Part shown: positions 60,368 through 64,000 of the stretch, piece by piece
Layout of the letters: the number at the start of each line of letters is the position of its first letter
How positions within the stretch are numbered: position 1 is the first letter of the stretch
NCBI GenBank assembly: GCA_001769805.1
Contig: MEPO01000002.1
Location: forward strand, 1-64,000
Direction of reading: 5' to 3'
Length of the DNA stretch: 64,000 bases
Source: Bdellovibrionales bacterium GWA1_52_35
GTDB lineage: Bacteria; Bdellovibrionota; UBA1018
Program-made: the position numbers and the translations under genes
The notes under the pieces: generated by a model
What the model saw: the letters and a program-made list of their open reading frames with translations, nothing else
Told to the model about the DNA's origin: nothing
Database searches by the model: none

Positions 60368-61963
60368 ATGTCTCTTGTCTCTAGCTGGTCAATCAAAAGG
60401 AAGATGTTTGCGCTGAGCCTGATCCTGGCAGTGGCGGGCATCGGTATTCTCGGTACTTATACTTACGTCTCCAGGCTGGTTGAGAAGAAGCAGGGAGATG
60501 CAGGGCAAACTGTACAACTGGTGAAGCAGTTTTCGGAGCTGGAATCCGAATTCAAAAGCATATTTCTTTCGGTTGAAAGATATGCCGTGACCGGGGACAC
60601 ACAGTATCAGGAAGCAGCGACCAACGCGCAAGGTGTGCTTCAGAAGCTTCTCGCGGAGCTGCAGGGCGCTGATATCCCACCCGAGCTGAAAGCAAGTGCC
60701 GATGAGTTGATCAGTCTCGAAAAAGACACCCTGCGGCCTCTTTTTGCAAAGTTGCTGCAAACTGGCAATTCGTCAGGGACGGATCAAAATCTCAAGGAAT
60801 CTCTGGCGGCTTCCGCAAAAGTCCAGACGAGTATTGCCCAGGCTGTCCTGAGCGGGGACAAGATCCTGAAAGACGACTTCACCCAGATGGCTCGCTATCT
60901 ATTCTGGCTGAAGCAGGGCCTTTTCACTTTGATCATAGCCTTTATCACAATAATGCCGCTTTTGCTGATCGGTCTTGGGAGGGATATCTCCAATGCCATG
61001 ACCGGAACCATCACGGTTCTGAAATCCGAGGTTCGGGAAGCCAATGAGACGGCTGATTCAATTTCAGCGGCCTCCGAAAGTCTGGCCCAGGCAACCACTG
61101 AACAGGCCGCGGCACTTCAGGAGACGGCAGCCTCGATCGAGGAAATCAGTGCGATGGTCGGCAAGAATTCTGAAAATTCAAAACGCGCTGCCGATCTGGC
61201 CGGGACTTCCCAGAAAAGTACCGAACAGGGGGCTCTGGCAGTGGAGGAGATGGTCCGCAGCTCGGCGGGAATCAGCGACGCCAACCAGAAGATCAGTGAC
61301 CAGATCAATGCCAGTAATCAGCAAATCTCGGAGATTGTCACGCTGATCTCGGAAATTTCTCAGAAAACGAAAGTGATCAACGATATCGTTTTTCAAACCA
61401 AGCTTCTTTCGTTTAACGCTTCGGTGGAGGCCGCGCGCGCCGGAGAGCATGGAAAGGGATTTGCCGTGGTGGCCGAAGAGGTCGGCAGTCTTGCGGCAAT
61501 GAGCGGCAAAGCGGCACGCGAAATTGAAGAGATGCTCACGAGCAGCACCGAAAAGGTGACTGCAATCGTCAATGCCAATAAAGCGAGCCTTGAACAGCTG
61601 ATGAAAGAGGCAGGCTTACGGGTAGATGAAGGAGTCCAGGTTGCGCTCAAGTGCGGCGAGGTCTTCTCCGAAATCGTAGGCCATGTAACGGAACTCGCCG
61701 GAGCGGCGGATGAAATTTCGACCGCCAGTCAGGAGCAATCCCACGGCATCCGGGAAATCGCGAAAGCCATGGGCGAGATGGACAAAGTTACCCATCAAAA
61801 TGCGACGATTTCCAGTCAGGTCTCCCGGACGGTAGAACAGTTGAAGGAGCAGGCCCTGCAGCTCAATCAGACGATCACCAGCATTGAAGATGTGATTCAT
61901 GGAAAGAATATTCCGGCGCCGGCCGAGCGCGAGCAAACCGAGCCGGTTCCAACTACCGTTTAA
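60368..61963 (+). CDS. Methyl-accepting chemotaxis protein
   Basis: A 531-aa chemoreceptor with an N-terminal transmembrane helix (about 12-33), a periplasmic four-helix-bundle-like domain (about 40-180), a second helix (about 187-207) and a long cytoplasmic signalling domain. The tip VFQTKLLSFNASVEAARAG and GKGFAVVAEEVGSLA are intact and match the other MCP at 38875-40515 almost residue for residue. A QTEPVPTTV end has no clear CheR/CheB pentapeptide. It starts 78 bp after tusA, so it may be read from the hydrogenase operon and steer the cell toward conditions relevant to it. Confidence 0.92.
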   Translation: MSLVSSWSIKRKMFALSLILAVAGIGILGTYTYVSRLVEKKQGDAGQTVQLVKQFSELESEFKSIFLSVERYAVTGDTQYQEAATNAQGVLQKLLAELQGADIPPELKASADELISLEKDTLRPLFAKLLQTGNSSGTDQNLKESLAASAKVQTSIAQAVLSGDKILKDDFTQMARYLFWLKQGLFTLIIAFITIMPLLLIGLGRDISNAMTGTITVLKSEVREANETADSISAASESLAQATTEQAAALQETAASIEEISAMVGKNSENSKRAADLAGTSQKSTEQGALAVEEMVRSSAGISDANQKISDQINASNQQISEIVTLISEISQKTKVINDIVFQTKLLSFNASVEAARAGEHGKGFAVVAEEVGSLAAMSGKAAREIEEMLTSSTEKVTAIVNANKASLEQLMKEAGLRVDEGVQVALKCGEVFSEIVGHVTELAGAADEISTASQEQSHGIREIAKAMGEMDKVTHQNATISSQVSRTVEQLKEQALQLNQTITSIEDVIHGKNIPAPAEREQTEPVPTTV

Positions 61964-62139
61964 GGAAGTGGTTGAATCCTTCTTCCGTTTTGAGGATTCG
62001 CACCGGCCGGGTTCTAATTAGATCTCAAATAGATCCAGACAAAAGCGGCGCATCTCAAAATCTCCTGGCCGGGTCCGCGGGGAAAGGTCATGCTCGATCG
62101 AATTGTTGCCAGCTACGTAGCCCAGAGAGGGGGATTATA

Positions 62140-62775
62140 GTGATAGGACAGCTCGCCTCGTCTACGCTTGAGTTGTTACCGGAAAATTATCGGGACGCTG
62201 TTAATCTTTGGTTTCATTTTAGCGGCTACTCTCTCCTTGCGGCGATTAGAAAGCAGAGTGCCATGATCCCGCTGGCGCATGTAGAGTGCTCGGATCAGTT
62301 CGGCTTAAACCAGACATCAACATTTTGTGCGGTTTTGTTCTCGGACGGAACGCTGAGATCATTACTGCTTTTTCGCGGTAAACTGAACTTTATAAAGCCG
62401 TTTCCGCCTGGCCGCACGCTGGCTGATATTCGAAAAGATCGGAATAGGCAAAAATGGATATATTTGACCCGTGACTCATTAGCTTCAGCATATATTCTCG
62501 GCCTACTGTTATTGACGGTTATCGGGTTCGCATTCATTGGATGTGCAAATGCCTTGAATCTATTGAGCCCAGTATTGTCGCGAGCACTTAAGACAGTAGT
62601 TAAGTACGGGAACTGGCCGGCGTTTTACATTCTTAATATTGGAATGCCATTGTTCTATCTTCGGTTTCGGATATGTCGTTTGACGTGGGTGAGATCAGTC
62701 AAGATGATGCGATTTGAAATTATTTTGTTGTTATCGTTGGTCGTAATAGACGTTTTGGGTGTGGTTATACGCTAG
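62140..62775 (+). CDS. Hypothetical membrane protein
   Basis: A 211-aa protein from GTG 62140, chosen because GAGAGGGGG lies just upstream; the frame is open from 61972 but the first 56 residues have an unlikely composition. A soluble N-terminal part (LPENYRDAVNLWFHFSG, HVECSDQFG) is followed by two or three hydrophobic helices in the second half (ILGLLLLTVIGFAFIG; WPAFYILNIGMPLFYL; IILLLSLVVIDVLGVV). No family recognised. Codon use is AT-richer than upstream genes. Confidence 0.5.
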   Translation: MIGQLASSTLELLPENYRDAVNLWFHFSGYSLLAAIRKQSAMIPLAHVECSDQFGLNQTSTFCAVLFSDGTLRSLLLFRGKLNFIKPFPPGRTLADIRKDRNRQKWIYLTRDSLASAYILGLLLLTVIGFAFIGCANALNLLSPVLSRALKTVVKYGNWPAFYILNIGMPLFYLRFRICRLTWVRSVKMMRFEIILLLSLVVIDVLGVVIR

Positions 62776-62848
62776 GTAGCCAAAGTGATAAAGGCTTGTA
62801 ATTTATGGGTCAAAAAAACCATCATCAGAGGGCAGTCTCCAAGGTTAT

Positions 62849-63208
62849 ATGATTAAAGTAATATCTATTCTGGCTATCCTAATTTTGTCTTGCGGCTTTT
62901 ATTCTTGTGCGGAAAGCTGTCTTAAAAATTACACCCTCACGGGTACGATTACAAATTCGAACTCGACCCCTTTAGAGGGGGTTGAGGTTCGGTGGCGCAA
63001 CTCTCCGTCTACCATCCTTGGTAAGACGAATGCTCAAGGAAAGTATAGTATTCCGTATGAGACTCAAGCCGCGCTGGACGGCGGTACACTTGAATTTTAT
63101 CTTGCAGGTTATCAAGTGGCGTTAGCCAATGCATATTCAAATGAGGAGGCAGGCCCGGATAAGTGCGGAGAAATCGCCTTGAGCCGAAATGCAACGCTTT
63201 GGCCATGA
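62849..63208 (+). CDS. Carboxypeptidase-regulatory-like lipoprotein
   Basis: A 119-aa exported lipoprotein. The signal peptide has LILSC and FYSC, either giving the lipidated Cys. The mature part looks like a transthyretin-like/carboxypeptidase regulatory-like domain: TLTGTITNSNSTPLEGVEVRW, then KTNAQGKYSIPYE. Two further Cys residues may pair. Such domains bind proteins or glycans. It lies in the AT-richer end of the window between two membrane-protein genes. Confidence 0.6.
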   Translation: MIKVISILAILILSCGFYSCAESCLKNYTLTGTITNSNSTPLEGVEVRWRNSPSTILGKTNAQGKYSIPYETQAALDGGTLEFYLAGYQVALANAYSNEEAGPDKCGEIALSRNATLWP

Positions 63209-63266
63209 TTTCACATTCATCACGTCTATTTGCTTCAAGAAAGTTCAAATTAATAAGGGGTCTACA

Positions 63267-64000
63267 GTGGAGTGTAAGATTGGTCCTGCGTTTGTAAAAT
63301 CATTTTCAGTTGCATTATTATATTTTGTTTCTGAAATAGTTCTGTGGTTCGCCGCTGCCTTAAGTCTTCCGTCGCTAGCTATGATGATATTATGGGGCGT
63401 CGAAGTGGGTCGAAGTGCGTTTAGTGGCTATGCTTGGTTAAGTGCCGTTATATTTGCCCCGATTATATTGATACTACCAATAATATCACGACGGGAGGCG
63501 ACTCATTGGTTGCGAATTTCGGAACATGAGCTTGTTCTATTTTCGAGGGAGGTTGTTGAAACCATTCTGGACGCGATTCCATTGTCTCATGTTAAAATTT
63601 TACGAGTTTACGCTACCGGAGCTGGCAAGCTAGTGATTAGAAAATCTATAAACGGAAAGCGCGAGAAGGTTGGAAGGGTTCATTTTTCCGGGAAGAGTCC
63701 AATAGAGATCAAGACTCTTATAGATGATCTGAGCAGTAAAGGTGTCGCCATTGATACCGTATCGTCTGGTATAATGATATACCGGGTAGTGATCGGTTTC
63801 GTTGGTTTTACTGTTTTAATGTTGTTCCCGTTTCTGGTCGCTGGATTATTTCAGTATCTCCTGATGGATTCGAGTTCAGCCGGATTTGTCAGTGTCACAA
63901 ATATGGTTTTGAGCATGAAATATTTGTTAGTGTATTTCTTTGTAATCGGAGCGCTACTTTATCTCCGTATAGTTTCGTATTGGCTTGGCCTTTCGCCCTG
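63267..64000 (+). CDS. Membrane protein, truncated by the window end
   Basis: An open frame from GTG 63267, preceded by AAGGGG, runs without a stop to base 64000 (244 codons so far). Two N-terminal hydrophobic helices (SVALLYFVSEIVLWFAAAL and AVIFAPIILILPIIS), then a soluble region with a PH-like beta pattern (LRISEHELVLFSREVV, AIPLSHVKILRVY, KLVIRKSI), then two more helices (VVIGFVGFTVLMLFPFLVAG and YLLVYFFVIGALLYL). The arrangement resembles membrane proteins with bPH-like domains, but no family is certain. Composition is markedly AT-rich. Confidence 0.6.
   Translation, partial: MECKIGPAFVKSFSVALLYFVSEIVLWFAAALSLPSLAMMILWGVEVGRSAFSGYAWLSAVIFAPIILILPIISRREATHWLRISEHELVLFSREVVETILDAIPLSHVKILRVYATGAGKLVIRKSINGKREKVGRVHFSGKSPIEIKTLIDDLSSKGVAIDTVSSGIMIYRVVIGFVGFTVLMLFPFLVAGLFQYLLMDSSSAGFVSVTNMVLSMKYLLVYFFVIGALLYLRIVSYWLGLSP

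Overview
The window reads as the chromosome of a Gram-negative, LPS-bearing, motile or chemotactic bacterium with many exported proteins. It encodes a Kdo/heptosyl transferase, a LolC/E-type permease, at least six lipoproteins, several outer-membrane barrels, two methyl-accepting chemotaxis proteins (MCPs), an HD-GYP phosphodiesterase and a PilZ protein. Composition is about 50-52% GC by eye, falling in the last ~1.9 kb. Gene style (dense packing, families of secreted Ig/FG-GAP/choice-of-anchor proteins, Kdo/heptosyl fusion) suggests Bdellovibrionota/Oligoflexia or another former deltaproteobacterial lineage; this is an inference and no marker gene here proves it. No rRNA, CRISPR array, insertion sequence or phage gene was seen. 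One tRNA (Pro, TGG) is present.

Layout. 1-7.4 kb: terminator, heptosyl/Kdo transferase fusion, 3-aminobutyryl-CoA ammonia-lyase-like protein, oxidoreductase, a GT4 glycosyltransferase on the minus strand, purB and a pilin-like peptide. 7.4-7.8 kb: noncoding DNA with an 18-bp perfect inverted repeat enclosing G-runs. 7.8-15.9 kb: an outer-membrane protein with an 11-G tract, a fatty-acid oxidation alpha subunit, lolC, a lipoprotein, a CBS protein, dgkA, a small barrel. 16-21.3 kb: a 1309-aa subtilase lipoprotein facing an HD-GYP protein. 21.4-28.5 kb: slyD, valS, thiamine pyrophosphokinase, plsB-like and gpsA, a tight housekeeping and phospholipid run. 28.5-32.2 kb: hpt, an SCP2-like protein, tatA, an exported methyltransferase, chrA. 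32.2-38.1 kb: a transglutaminase-elicitor-like lipoprotein with a co-translated partner, an RDD protein, an isolated FliG C-domain-like protein, tRNA-Pro, an FG-GAP protein and a secreted JAMM-like protein. 38.1-43.2 kb: alpha/beta hydrolase, MCP, periplasmic Cache protein, DUF255 thioredoxin protein. 43.4-49 kb: large modular and unknown exported proteins. 49-54.5 kb: lipase, PilZ, PAS/degenerate chemoreceptor, plsC, bipA.

54.7-62 kb is the most notable part: a cytosolic group-3-like [NiFe] hydrogenase (small and large subunits), its maturation protease, HdrA, MvhD and TusA, then an MCP. The first five genes are joined by four successive 4-bp ATGA overlaps. This is the MvhADG-HdrA electron-bifurcation core without HdrB or HdrC, followed by a TusA sulfur carrier, so the electron acceptor is not evident. 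The His-rich SlyD at 21.5 kb could help nickel delivery.

All ten convergent gene junctions in the window abut (gap 12 bp or less) or overlap, three of them by the same TTAG double stop, leaving no room for ordinary terminators between facing genes. The window ends inside a membrane-protein gene that is still open at base 64000.
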